Of a stretch of 64,000 bases of DNA, positions 47,418 through 55,844 are shown in pieces. Made by a program: the position numbers and the translations under genes. The notes under the pieces were generated by a model. The model searched no databases. It was not told where the DNA came from and was given only the letters and a program-made list of their open reading frames with translations. The stretch is from contig NZ_CP038469.1 in assembly GCF_004684345.1 (NCBI RefSeq), positions 744,001-808,000 of the forward strand, written 5' to 3'. This DNA comes from Citrobacter tructae. Lineage in GTDB: Bacteria > Pseudomonadota > Gammaproteobacteria > Enterobacterales > Enterobacteriaceae. Position 1 is the stretch's first letter; every line of letters starts with the position of its first letter.

Positions 47418-47461
47418 GTAAGACTCCTTAAGTAGCAAACCGAAAGGGGCCTTTGAAATGC

Positions 47462-47487
47462 AAATAACCGCCTTTCGGCGGTTATTT
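47462..47487 (-). terminator. Attenuator terminator in the trpS2 leader
   Basis: On the minus strand an 11-bp perfect stem AAATAACCGCC/GGCGGTTATTT closes a GAAA loop, 30 nt after the leader peptide stop and 45 nt before the trpS2 ATG. Its 5' arm contains CCGCC, complementary to GGCGG just after the leader Trp codons (47511-47515), which gives the alternative antiterminator. Confidence 0.85.
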
Positions 47488-47516
47488 AAAATGAGGAAAA
47501 CACATTCAAGCCGCCT

Positions 47517-47576
47517 TCAAGAAGGCAGCCACCACAGGTTGTGATTAAAACTGTTTACATTGTGTTTTGTATTCAT
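47517..47576 (-). CDS. Trp leader peptide controlling trpS2
   Basis: The 19-codon reading frame encodes MNTKHNVNSFNHNLWWLPS. Codons 15 and 16 (47534-47529) are tandem UGG. The stop UGA lies in the loop of a pause-type hairpin (GCTGCCT/AGGCGGC). A terminator hairpin follows before trpS2. This is the layout of ribosome-mediated attenuation as in trpL. No strong ribosome site is visible upstream of its ATG, which is the one weak point. Confidence 0.8.
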   Translation of the reverse strand: MNTKHNVNSFNHNLWWLPS

Positions 47577-47644
47577 TTGATGAACATATCATGGTGTGGT
47601 GAAGAGGTAAAGCCATGTCAGCCTTGAACGCCTGCTGCTCAGAT

Positions 47645-47666
47645 GTCGTGGCAACCATGCCACGAC
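47645..47666. other. Perfect inverted repeat between the GGDEF gene and the trpS2 leader
   Basis: The arms GTCGTGGCA and TGCCACGAC (9 bp) flank an ACCA loop. It probably separates the two minus-strand transcription units. No U-tract is present. Confidence 0.5.
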
Positions 47667-47735
47667 AACGCGCAACTTCGTATTTTTTATGCTGCTGTGT
47701 GCAGTAACATCCGAGACGAACCATCGTGTCAGCGT

Positions 47736-49520
47736 TTAACTCGCTTCCAGCATACCAAAGCTCACAATACGCGAACGGCCCAACTCTTTTGCGCGATACA
47801 GAGCCACGTCTGCGGCACGCAGCAGGTTATCGCTCTGGGCGTGCTGCGGGTAGCTGGCCACACCAATAGACACATCAATATGGCTGATGTCCGATGCCCC
47901 AAAGCGCAGCGTGAGCTCGTGTACGCCGTTGTAGATGTCCGTCGCCACGTAGCTAGCTTCTTCTTCACCCATGCCGCTGAGCAGTACCAGAAACTCTTCG
48001 CCACCGTAGCGGAAGGCCATACCACTGTCGCGCACGGCGCGCTGAATAATGGCGGCAACGCCCTTGATCACACCGTCGCCCGCTTCGTGACCGAAACGGT
48101 CGTTGATATCTTTGAAGTGATCGATATCAATCATCAGGCAACTGATCGGTTCGTGATTATGTATCGCCTGACCCATCTGGGTGCGTAAGGAGTCGTCCAG
48201 ATGATGACGATTGCGCAGGCCGGTCAGTGGATCGTAGAGCGCTTTTTCCAGTAACGCATCGCGCAGACGCTGGTTGGCTAGTGCCAGGCCGAGCGCTTCT
48301 GCCATCAGCTCAAGATACGCACGGGAAGGCGCGGTGTCATCGCTGAGATTCTGAAATGAGAGCAGGCCGATAGCCTCACCCTGAGCAATCAGCGGAACGC
48401 ACAGCGTGTGATCCAGGCATGATTCCGGCAGATGGTAACAGGCGATATCCGGCTCGCCGTGGACCGGGGGATGACTCTGCCCGCGACGCACGGCCCAGCA
48501 TTCATCCGGGTGGAATGCGTCCGCTTTTCCCTGCGGTGAAAGCCATTTGGCGACACAGCGCATTTGCCACGGGTCCCGGTCAAGAATGTAAAGCCGTCCA
48601 GCGACGCCGGGGGCGATATTCGGCGCGAACAGTTGTGCAACATTGATCACGTCAGCAAAGTTCTCGCAGCCTTGTAAACGCTGAGTCATCCGCGCCAGCA
48701 GTTCACGTATCGCCCAGTCGGCATCACGCTCTTTTTCCAGCCGCTGTCGTACCAGGCCGTTCTCGCGGAAAATGCGGATAGCCTGCGCCATATCGCCGAT
48801 TTCATCAATCTGGTTAAAGTTAGGTGTTTCAACAGCGTAATCCTGCGAGGCGAGTCGGTGAACGACGTCACTCAGGCGTACAACGGGGCGCAGCACGCGG
48901 CGTTTTAAAATAAAGCCGAGGACGAACAAAAACAGCAGAGCCGTTAGCCCGACCATAACTTCGGACAGCGTGCGCAGCATGCGGGACGTCTGCGTGGCGT
49001 CCTCAATGGCGTTGCGTACGCGACTGTCGAGCATCTGGCGGAAATGGTCTATCTTGTCCTGCGCCCGCTCAAGTTCCTGTTCATACGGTTTGCCGAAGAG
49101 CAGGGTGATAGCTTGAGCCTGTTCCCCACGCGAGAGGCTTGCGAGTGCGGTCTCTTGTTCGTTCTGGAGCGCATCAACAATTTGCAATCCTTCGTGCAAC
49201 AGTGCCAATTCTTCACCCGTTGCACCAGTGTCTTTCAGTTTCGTCAGCCGGTGCTCAACGGCTTTCAGCGAGGCTTCTTTTTGTTGATAGGATTGAAGCG
49301 CGTCAGGATCTTTACTGACAACGTACAGGCGTGCCAGATCGGACAGCGACCAGGCATCGATTTCCACTTCTTCGGTTAGTTGATCGAATGTATAGCGCTG
49401 CTCTACGGCCTGGCGTTCGGTGTTATCGGCGCTGGACGCCATCAGCATGATCACGCCAGAAGCGATAGTCAGGCATACCGTCGCGCTGTAGGCCCAGTTT
49501 GTTATTGTGGCTATTCGCAC
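47736..49520 (-). CDS. Membrane diguanylate cyclase with HAMP and GAF domains
   Basis: The protein has 594 residues. A transmembrane helix lies at about 8-30, a helical periplasmic sensor at about 31-190, a second helix at about 192-212, then HAMP (LRPVVRLSDVVHRLASQDY, about 213-265). A GAF-like domain with cysteines (WQMRCVAKWLS; DECWAVRRG; CYHLPESCLDHTLCVPLI) covers about 280-415, and GGDEF about 430-590. The active site is RYGGEEFLVL, with PLTGLRNRHHLDD and DIDHFKDINDRFGHEAGD. It should make c-di-GMP. The GAF composition is that of photosensor- or redox-type GAFs, but no ligand is assignable. The gene reads toward trpS2, with an inverted repeat between them. Confidence 0.9.
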   Translation of the reverse strand: MRIATITNWAYSATVCLTIASGVIMLMASSADNTERQAVEQRYTFDQLTEEVEIDAWSLSDLARLYVVSKDPDALQSYQQKEASLKAVEHRLTKLKDTGATGEELALLHEGLQIVDALQNEQETALASLSRGEQAQAITLLFGKPYEQELERAQDKIDHFRQMLDSRVRNAIEDATQTSRMLRTLSEVMVGLTALLFLFVLGFILKRRVLRPVVRLSDVVHRLASQDYAVETPNFNQIDEIGDMAQAIRIFRENGLVRQRLEKERDADWAIRELLARMTQRLQGCENFADVINVAQLFAPNIAPGVAGRLYILDRDPWQMRCVAKWLSPQGKADAFHPDECWAVRRGQSHPPVHGEPDIACYHLPESCLDHTLCVPLIAQGEAIGLLSFQNLSDDTAPSRAYLELMAEALGLALANQRLRDALLEKALYDPLTGLRNRHHLDDSLRTQMGQAIHNHEPISCLMIDIDHFKDINDRFGHEAGDGVIKGVAAIIQRAVRDSGMAFRYGGEEFLVLLSGMGEEEASYVATDIYNGVHELTLRFGASDISHIDVSIGVASYPQHAQSDNLLRAADVALYRAKELGRSRIVSFGMLEAS

Positions 49521-49593
49521 CTGTTTGTTCCTTTTGCGACGATTAATGAATGTGCATGATTGAAATTATAGGGAATGTATGATTTTGCGCGAA

Positions 49594-49619
49594 AATAAAA
49601 AAGGCGACCTGCAGTCGCC
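49594..49619 (-). terminator. Intrinsic terminator of the AI-2E family gene
   Basis: On the minus strand GGCGAC-TGCAG-GTCGCC is followed by TTTTTTATTTT, directly after the permease stop. Confidence 0.9.
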
Positions 49620-49638
49620 CTTTGTTATCGTCATGCCT

Positions 49639-50748
49639 TTATAAATCTGGAGGATTTTTTCCCTCTTCCATGAAAGCTTTATCTATCTCTTCCACATTAC
49701 CGGCATGATCGCGCCCGGAAAACAGGTTCCAGCTGGCAAGAAACAGCGCTGCAATCAACGGTCCAATCACAAACCCATTGATGCCATAAATCTCCATTCC
49801 ACCGAGGGTGCTAATCAAAATCAGGTAATCCGGCATTTTGGTGTCTTTACCCACCAGCAATGGGCGCAGAATGTTGTCCACCAGACCAACGATAATCACG
49901 AAGAATCCGACGATAAACAGTCCCTGCCACACCTGCTGCGTGGCAAAAAGGAAAATCGCTGCCGGCACCCAGACAATAGCCGAACCCACAGCAGGCACCA
50001 GCGAGAGAAATGCCATCAGTGCGCCCCATAGCACGCTACCGTCAATATCCACAATGGCAAAAGCAATACCGCCGAGCGTGCCCTGAACCACCGCGACCAC
50101 CGCTGTACCTTTTACCGTGGCCCGCGTAACACCAACAAATTTGGCAAACAAGTGCTGTTTGGCGAAATCGGTAAGTGGTAAGGAATCCAGAATCTGACGT
50201 ACCAAGTACGGCCCGTCTTTCAGCAGGAAGAACAACAGATACAGCATGATGCCAAAGCTGATGGCAAAACCGAATGTCCCTTTACCGATCAGGAACGCGC
50301 TACCGGCGAGATACTGTCCTCCCTGTAATGCGATGTCGGAAAGTTTTTGCTGGATCTGCGCAACGTTATCCAGATTGTGATCCGTAAGGAACCCTCTGGC
50401 CCAGTCAGGAAGGTACGACAGGATCGCGGTGACCACTTCCGGAAACTGCGTGTTGTTCTGTTGCAGCTTGGTGTACACCACGTTCAGTTCAATCGCCAGC
50501 GACGACAGGATCACCATCAGAGGGATAAAGACAATCAGGCAGATAATGCCGATGGTAATAAGCGATGCCAGCCCGTTGCGATCGCCCAGCGCGCTGCGCA
50601 GTTTGTTTTTCACCGGATTAAAAATGGTGGTTAATATCGCGGCCCACAAAATGGCGGAAAAGTAGGGGGACAGCACATCAAAGAATGCCCAGGTAACAAG
50701 GGCGAGGATGAAAATGAAGAAACCTTTGGTCAGTCCGTTAAAGCGCAT
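49639..50748 (-). CDS. AI-2E family (TqsA/PerM-like) membrane protein
   Basis: With the start at the ATG 50748 (AGGA upstream; a 20-residue N-terminal extension is possible) the protein has 369 residues. About seven or eight transmembrane helices are arranged as in the AI-2E/UPF0118 family: an N-terminal pair FFIFILALVTWAFFDVLSPYFSAILWAAIL, a central amphipathic domain, and the C-terminal pattern VGLVDNILRPLLVGKDTKMPDYLILISTLGGMEIYGINGFVIGPLIAAL. The NxxRPxLxG and GxxGxxxGP signatures are diagnostic. Family members export AI-2 or other small molecules, or act as sodium/proton antiporters; which applies here is unknown. Confidence 0.87.
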   Translation of the reverse strand: MRFNGLTKGFFIFILALVTWAFFDVLSPYFSAILWAAILTTIFNPVKNKLRSALGDRNGLASLITIGIICLIVFIPLMVILSSLAIELNVVYTKLQQNNTQFPEVVTAILSYLPDWARGFLTDHNLDNVAQIQQKLSDIALQGGQYLAGSAFLIGKGTFGFAISFGIMLYLLFFLLKDGPYLVRQILDSLPLTDFAKQHLFAKFVGVTRATVKGTAVVAVVQGTLGGIAFAIVDIDGSVLWGALMAFLSLVPAVGSAIVWVPAAIFLFATQQVWQGLFIVGFFVIIVGLVDNILRPLLVGKDTKMPDYLILISTLGGMEIYGINGFVIGPLIAALFLASWNLFSGRDHAGNVEEIDKAFMEEGKNPPDL

Positions 50749-50881
50749 CAGGGGATCCTGTAAATAAGAAGCAGTCCCGACTATAGAACTGTTGAGGGGA
50801 TTTACCAACCTGCAACTGTTGTGGTGTCAGGACGCGTTGAGCTAAACGGACGTTGTTTCGCTGTGCGTAGGCCGCAGTGTA

Positions 50882-51772
50882 TTAATGTCCGGTATTGACT
50901 CTTTTACCAATATCTTTGAGTTGGGAATACTTTTCCAACAGCTGTGGAGCGTCATCAAGGCTCATGGCAAACATCCACATATACGTCATAACCGAGTATA
51001 TGTGACCAGCATCAGCACCTCCGCCCAGCGTCATGATGAGGATCGTCATACCAAATAACAGGGCAACCACGATGCCAATGGACAGATAGCCAAGCGCTTC
51101 ACGGTCGGACAGACAAATACGCAGCCGGGACAATAGACGGTAATGCCTGCCGAGCGGAGAGGGAGACGCGTTGTTCACCATGGCTATCTCTTTTTCAAGC
51201 CGATTATTCAGACGCAAGAAAAGCGCTTCGTTCTTTCGCGTATAACCACTCAGGAACAGTGAAAAGAATGCAAGAATGGCAATGCAGGCAATTCCCGTCC
51301 AGAACTCAATAGCCAGCAGCATTATTGCGGCCCCCAGAATAGAAGCGATAGATGTGATCAGCGCAGGCAGATGCTTTTCAAAAAAATCGACGAACTCCCG
51401 GGAAAGCGCGACTCGTGCAGCAATGGTAGACGTATTCTGATTGTCCCGACGTTGCGCAAGAATAACGGGAACGGCCAGCTCAGCATAGATCCGGGTAAAT
51501 GTTCGGGTATCAACACTGCGGCGGGCAGCCCCAATGGCCCACATAATAAATACCACAACGGCATAAAAAACAGCGTGTAAGGCATTACCCGCAATAATCG
51601 CATTAATAGCAAATCCAGCCATTAGCGGGTACAACAGGTACGTCAGGTTCTCGGCAACCACGAGAAGAAAAGTGACCAGGAGTTTTTTACTGTGACGGCG
51701 GGCCAGGGATTTAAGTGTGCCAACCGCACTGTATACGGTCGCAGATTTTTCGTGATTATTCAGGCTTATCAT
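50882..51772 (-). CDS. Stand-alone ABC exporter-type six-TM domain protein
   Basis: The 296 residues have six predicted helices in the arrangement of an ABC exporter membrane domain (LLVTFLLVVAENLTYLLYPLMAGFAINAII; HAVFYAVVVFIMWAIGAARR; the final pair near 225-280). The chain then ends, with no Walker A, signature or Walker B, and no ATPase gene is next to it. This matches the family of single six-TM ABC-membrane proteins of enterobacteria. It is divergent from a TetR regulator across two palindromes. It may borrow an ATPase in trans or have lost one; the substrate is unknown. Confidence 0.8.
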   Translation of the reverse strand: MISLNNHEKSATVYSAVGTLKSLARRHSKKLLVTFLLVVAENLTYLLYPLMAGFAINAIIAGNALHAVFYAVVVFIMWAIGAARRSVDTRTFTRIYAELAVPVILAQRRDNQNTSTIAARVALSREFVDFFEKHLPALITSIASILGAAIMLLAIEFWTGIACIAILAFFSLFLSGYTRKNEALFLRLNNRLEKEIAMVNNASPSPLGRHYRLLSRLRICLSDREALGYLSIGIVVALLFGMTILIMTLGGGADAGHIYSVMTYMWMFAMSLDDAPQLLEKYSQLKDIGKRVNTGH

Positions 51773-51797
51773 TATTTGTGATTCTGTTAAAATTAAT

Positions 51798-51852
51798 AAT
51801 TGAGCGGTTGCTCAATTATTGAATGATGAGTGTATTTGAGCAATTGCTCAAA
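51798..51852. promoter_or_regulatory. Twin palindromic operators for the TetR regulator
   Basis: AATTGAGC-GGTT-GCTCAATT (51798-51817) and TTTGAGCAATTGCTCAAA (51835-51852) share the TTGAGC/GCTCAA arms. Their centres are 36 bp apart. They fill the space between the divergent ABC-membrane and TetR start codons, as expected for an autoregulated divergent operator. Confidence 0.85.
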
Positions 51853-51871
51853 GTCAATGCAGGTTGGGCTG

Positions 51872-52444
51872 ATGAAAAAAAAGACAGAAGAACTGAAAAC
51901 ACGGATTCTGGATGGCGCAGTGGCGCTGTTTATTGAAAAAGGGATAGAAAAGGTGACGACTCGGGAGTTAACTGAACATCTCGGTCTTTCGCGCAGCCAC
52001 ATCTATCACTACTTTAAGGATTGGCAGTCACTGTGTCTCGCCGCGCTGGGGCGATACATGGAGAAAGAGCTGGAAGAGTTAACCGAGTCTTTAACCGGTC
52101 GTGAATCCCACGAAAAGTTGAGCGTGATTATCAAATATTATCTTCCTGAAGGTCCGGATGCCGTCTGGCAGCTTTATGATTCCTTGTGGCGCCTCGCGAG
52201 TCATGACGTGGCCTATGCCGAGCTTGCAGATCGCAATATGAATTGCTGGATGGAAATGATAGTCGGGATAATTCGTGAAGGCGTAGAGATGAAAGCGTTC
52301 CGGGCGGTTGATGCTGAACGTGTCACGCGCCAGTTCGTTGCCATGCTTAACGGCTACTCAGAGAACCTTATTATTCACCCTTCACCGGAAAAATGTCAGT
52401 TGGCCAACGACGATTTACACGACTTTATCGGGCATATGTTGTAA
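51872..52444 (+). CDS. TetR-family repressor
   Basis: From the ATG at 51872 the protein has 190 residues; upstream in-frame ATGs at 51830 and 51857 fall in or beside the operators and are less likely. The N-terminal HTH reads ILDGAVALFIEKGIEKVTTRELTEHLGLSRSHIYHYFKDWQSL (about 10-55), the canonical TetR motif, followed by an all-helical ligand domain. Divergent from the ABC-type membrane protein across twin palindromes, it should repress both genes and be released by the compound they handle. Confidence 0.9.
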   Translation: MKKKTEELKTRILDGAVALFIEKGIEKVTTRELTEHLGLSRSHIYHYFKDWQSLCLAALGRYMEKELEELTESLTGRESHEKLSVIIKYYLPEGPDAVWQLYDSLWRLASHDVAYAELADRNMNCWMEMIVGIIREGVEMKAFRAVDAERVTRQFVAMLNGYSENLIIHPSPEKCQLANDDLHDFIGHML

Positions 52445-52460
52445 ACCAGTCCGCATATTC

Positions 52461-52943
52461 TTAGATTTCAAGCGCAGCAAGAATTGCGCTTTCCATTTTC
52501 TCTGGCGTGGTGAACGGTGCAAAACGCTTGAGCGGTTTACCGTCGCGCCCGATTAGAAACTTAGTGAAGTTCCACTTGATTCGCCCACCCAGCACGCCGG
52601 GCAATTCGTGTTTCAGGTAACGAAACACTGGGTGCGTAGCTGCGCCATTAACCTCAACTTTCTCGAACATCGGGAAGCTTACTCCGTAGTTGATGTGACA
52701 GGTCTGCGCGATTTCCTCTGTGCCGCCGGGTTCCTGATTACCGAACTGGTTGCAGGGGAAGCCAAGTACCACCAGACCCTGTGGGGCGTATTTCTTGTAG
52801 AGTGCTTCCAGGCCTGCGTATTGTGGCGTGAAGCCACAATGGCTGGCGGTATTCACCACCAGAACCAGTTTACCAGCGTAGTCGGCCATAGAGATGGGCA
52901 GGCCACGCAGACTGGTGGCGGTAAGTTGATGAAAGTGGGTCAT
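52461..52943 (-). CDS. Glutathione peroxidase family thiol peroxidase
   Basis: From the ATG at 52943 (GAGGATC site) the protein has 160 residues, the length of bacterial Cys-type glutathione peroxidases. Motifs are VVNTASHCGFTPQYAGLE (peroxidatic Cys), LGFPCNQFGNQEPG (with Gln and the resolving-region Cys) and WNFTKFLIGRDG (Trp/Asn of the catalytic tetrad). It reduces hydroperoxides in the cytoplasm with thioredoxin or glutathione. It differs from E. coli BtuE in sequence, so it is a second family member. It is convergent with the TetR gene, 16 bp between them. Confidence 0.9.
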   Translation of the reverse strand: MTHFHQLTATSLRGLPISMADYAGKLVLVVNTASHCGFTPQYAGLEALYKKYAPQGLVVLGFPCNQFGNQEPGGTEEIAQTCHINYGVSFPMFEKVEVNGAATHPVFRYLKHELPGVLGGRIKWNFTKFLIGRDGKPLKRFAPFTTPEKMESAILAALEI

Positions 52944-53012
52944 ATTGGGATCCTCAGAGCAGTATCTGTTTGACGTCGAAGGCACTGATGGCATGAGCCT
53001 GGTAGCAGGCCT

Positions 53013-54977
53013 TCATGGCATCGCGCCTCTGCTGTTTATTCGTACGATTTGACCGTATCTTATTTCCCCATCGACGCAGGGTTGTGGTTTACCAAACAGA
53101 TACCCTTGTGCGAAATCGCAGCCGAGTGCCTGAAGACTTTCCAGTTGTTCCTGCGTTTCAACACCTTCTGCAACCGCCTTCATGTTAAGGGATTTCGCCA
53201 TACCGGTGATGAGTTTTATGATATTAAGGGCGTCTTCCTGCGTAGAGATCGAATGCACAAAGGACTTGTCTATTTTGATTTTATCGAAGGCAAGCCTACT
53301 CAGTCGTGAAAGGGAAGAGTATCCAGTACCAAAATCATCGATGGAGATTTTTACGCCCTGAGATCTGAGCTTGTTAAGTGTATTCAGCGGCGTAGTGCTC
53401 TCAGTAAAGAGAGAGGATTCAGTCACTTCCAGTTCAAGACGGTCAGCCGGAAGTCCTGTCTCTTTCAGAATGGACAGGACTATTCCGGCGAAGGCTTTGC
53501 TGCTTAGCTGGACAGGAGAAACATTGACTGAAATCTTAACCGGAACCGCCCAGGAAGCCGCTTCCCTGCAGGCAATTTCGAGCACAGATTTCCCCATTTC
53601 GTTAATCATTCCTGTTTTTTCAGCAACAGGAATAAAGGTGTCCGGCGACAAGAGGCCCTTTAGGGGATGTATCCAACGAATAAGGGCTTCATAGCTGTAA
53701 ATTTCCCGGCTGAAAGAATCGACAATAGGCTGGTAATAAACCACGAATTCTTTATTCACTAACGCCATTGCCATATCATGCTCAAGGGTTCTGCTTTCTT
53801 GCAGCTTGTCTAACATTCGTTGCCGGAAGACTTTTATCTTACCAGAGCCTTCACTTTTGGCTTCATAAAGTGCCAGATCGGCAAATTTATAAAGATAGTC
53901 GGATCGGCGTTCAGTTTCCGAGATAACAATGCCAACACAGGTGGTTATGTTTATAATCGTGTTATAAATGGTGTAGGGCTGGTTGATAAAATTACATATT
54001 TTTTGGGCTCGCGAAACAGCATGACTTTCTGTCAGACCACTCGAGAGAAACGCAAACTCATCGCCACCTAAGCGGTAAAGCGTATCTGAAGCAAGGCTCA
54101 TCGAAATCAGGCGATGGGATATCTGGCGTAATAACATATCACCGGCATCATGGCCATACGTATCATTTACCTCCTTGAATCGATCTAAATCAAACAACAT
54201 CACAGTCACAGAGTTGTTATTCTTTTCTGCTATCTCGATTGTTTTATTTAAATTCCCCCAGAAAAACTGGCGGTTATTCATCTCGGTAAGAGAGTCATGG
54301 TAGACATCATATTCCAGTTTTGCATTCTGGACTTGCAATTTCTCTTTGGATTTCTGGAGTGCTTCAGCAAGATTCTTAACCTGAAGATGCGCCCGCAGAA
54401 TATTTCTGTTCTGATAAAAAATCAGAACACCCAGTATTGCACTCAGTATTATCAGCAGTACAGACGTCGCTGAGTAAATATAATACAGAGTTTGAATTTT
54501 GATGTTAGCGTTATTAATCGAGTTAACATCTTTGTTTAACGCACCGGATGAAAGACGACCCAGTGGCGAATCCAGCGTATGCATTGTTTTCAGGTATGTC
54601 TGGAGTTCTGAACGGTTCATTTTCTCTAAGTGAACATCCAGATAATTAAGGGTCTTTTCAAGTTTTACAGCCAGCTCACGATGCGCTTTATTGCTTTCTA
54701 TAAAACGCCCTAAATCACCTTCTTTCATTACATCACTCTGGCTGAGCATAATGTCGAGACGCAGGCGTACATCATCGAGCTTCATCGTATCATCGATAGT
54801 GTAAAGACCAAGCCATGACTCGAATCGGTAATATTCAGATACCATTTGTGCAGCAGACCATGAATCGGTGTAATGAGTCAGTTTCTGTAACTCTTGTTGC
54901 CTTTCATGCACAAGGAAAGAGATATATCCGGTAGATATAAAAAGAAAAAATATAATTCCAGCCAGTATTCTGTTCAT
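53013..54977 (-). CDS. Membrane GGDEF-EAL protein
   Basis: The protein has 654 residues. A transmembrane helix lies at about 3-22, a helical periplasmic domain at about 23-165, and a second helix (YIYSATSVLLIILSAILGVLIFY) at about 167-190. A short coiled coil follows, then GGDEF at about 225-385 with RLGGDEFAFL and DLDRFKEVNDTYGHDAGD, and EAL at about 400-645 with YEALIRWIHP, EVTESSL, SIDDFGTGYSS, KIDKSFV and AVAEGVETQEQLE. Both catalytic motifs are intact, so synthesis and degradation of c-di-GMP are both possible. It starts 17 bp after an exported molybdopterin-fold protein in the same operon, which probably signals to its periplasmic domain. Confidence 0.9.
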   Translation of the reverse strand: MNRILAGIIFFLFISTGYISFLVHERQQELQKLTHYTDSWSAAQMVSEYYRFESWLGLYTIDDTMKLDDVRLRLDIMLSQSDVMKEGDLGRFIESNKAHRELAVKLEKTLNYLDVHLEKMNRSELQTYLKTMHTLDSPLGRLSSGALNKDVNSINNANIKIQTLYYIYSATSVLLIILSAILGVLIFYQNRNILRAHLQVKNLAEALQKSKEKLQVQNAKLEYDVYHDSLTEMNNRQFFWGNLNKTIEIAEKNNNSVTVMLFDLDRFKEVNDTYGHDAGDMLLRQISHRLISMSLASDTLYRLGGDEFAFLSSGLTESHAVSRAQKICNFINQPYTIYNTIINITTCVGIVISETERRSDYLYKFADLALYEAKSEGSGKIKVFRQRMLDKLQESRTLEHDMAMALVNKEFVVYYQPIVDSFSREIYSYEALIRWIHPLKGLLSPDTFIPVAEKTGMINEMGKSVLEIACREAASWAVPVKISVNVSPVQLSSKAFAGIVLSILKETGLPADRLELEVTESSLFTESTTPLNTLNKLRSQGVKISIDDFGTGYSSLSRLSRLAFDKIKIDKSFVHSISTQEDALNIIKLITGMAKSLNMKAVAEGVETQEQLESLQALGCDFAQGYLFGKPQPCVDGEIRYGQIVRINSRGAMP

Positions 54978-54994
54978 GATGTTCCTCTGAACGT

Positions 54995-55489
54995 CTACTC
55001 AATATCCATTCTATTGACCTGCCATGCCGATCGTGAATAATAAATCTGATTATTCAGTTCAGGTATGCTGTCATAGGGATAAACAATAAATAACGGGCCT
55101 TTATCACGGATGCGCATATATTTTCCGTTGATTTTTAAAGCAAGGATAACATTGTATTTCTTAAAATCATTGAGTGGGATAACAGTGGTGTAGTCATTGA
55201 GTGCGGTGACCTTTACGACAGTACCGTTAGCCCCAACATAATCCATCAGTTTTTGCAATGGAATACCCGTAAAGGTAGTGCGTCCATTGTACCAGGGAGA
55301 GGTTGTCTGGAAGGTGACCATGCCCAGTTTTTCAAGGCTGGCGATATCAAAAACGGCTTTCCCGTCTTCATTTGTATTTTCTATATTACCAGAAAGGGTT
55401 AAAAGGACTTTACCGGCAGGTTTGGAAACTTCACCCGCCCAGACCTGGGTGGAGACCACAAAGCTTAACAACATGACAATTAAACGCAT
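54995..55489 (-). CDS. Exported molybdopterin-binding-fold protein
   Basis: The protein has 164 residues with signal peptide MRLIVMLLSFVVSTQVWA. The mature part resembles the sulfite-oxidase/YedY-like molybdopterin domain: KVLLTLSGNI, then a TSPWYNGRTTFTGIPLQKLMDYVG core with the later ALNDYTTVIPLNDFKKYNVILAL and a C-terminal PLFIVYPYD. I see no cysteine in the mature protein, so the Mo-ligating Cys of active enzymes is missing and catalysis is unlikely. It is the first gene of an operon with a GGDEF-EAL receptor, so a periplasmic ligand-binding partner is the best inference. Confidence 0.78.
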   Translation of the reverse strand: MRLIVMLLSFVVSTQVWAGEVSKPAGKVLLTLSGNIENTNEDGKAVFDIASLEKLGMVTFQTTSPWYNGRTTFTGIPLQKLMDYVGANGTVVKVTALNDYTTVIPLNDFKKYNVILALKINGKYMRIRDKGPLFIVYPYDSIPELNNQIYYSRSAWQVNRMDIE

Positions 55490-55844
55490 TCTAACCTCAC
55501 CAGACTACCGGATGTAAAAGAATTATAATTTAGATATCATGCTATTTATATATGCTGCCTGGTAATTATTGATGTAATAAGTACCTCCATACTTTAATTC
55601 ATTAAAATCAATGAGTTAGTTTTACCTTGTTTTTTAATTATAATAGAAAAAGGTACGGCTATTATTTGAATTACGCTAAATTTTATTGTGTTTGTACAAA
55701 AACAAACCACCTGTTTAACCCGTGTGAATTAACACGCACGAATATAAGGGTTTATTTTTTGCAGGCACAGGGCTGCTGTTACAACCCTGACCATCTTAGA
55801 CTTCAATCGTGTGCTGTGTAGCAAATCATCGAGACCTGGCTTTG
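55490..55844. other. Gene-free AT-rich region
   Basis: About 350 bp between the molybdopterin-fold gene (minus, promoter side) and the 3' end of ydhR. It is very AT-rich. A 64-codon frame at 55627 has no ribosome site or family. No repeat or RNA gene was recognised. Confidence 0.5.

Noticed and set aside
55627..55821. 64-codon frame in the AT-rich region before ydhR
   Set aside because: No ribosome site, no family, composition typical of random AT-rich DNA.
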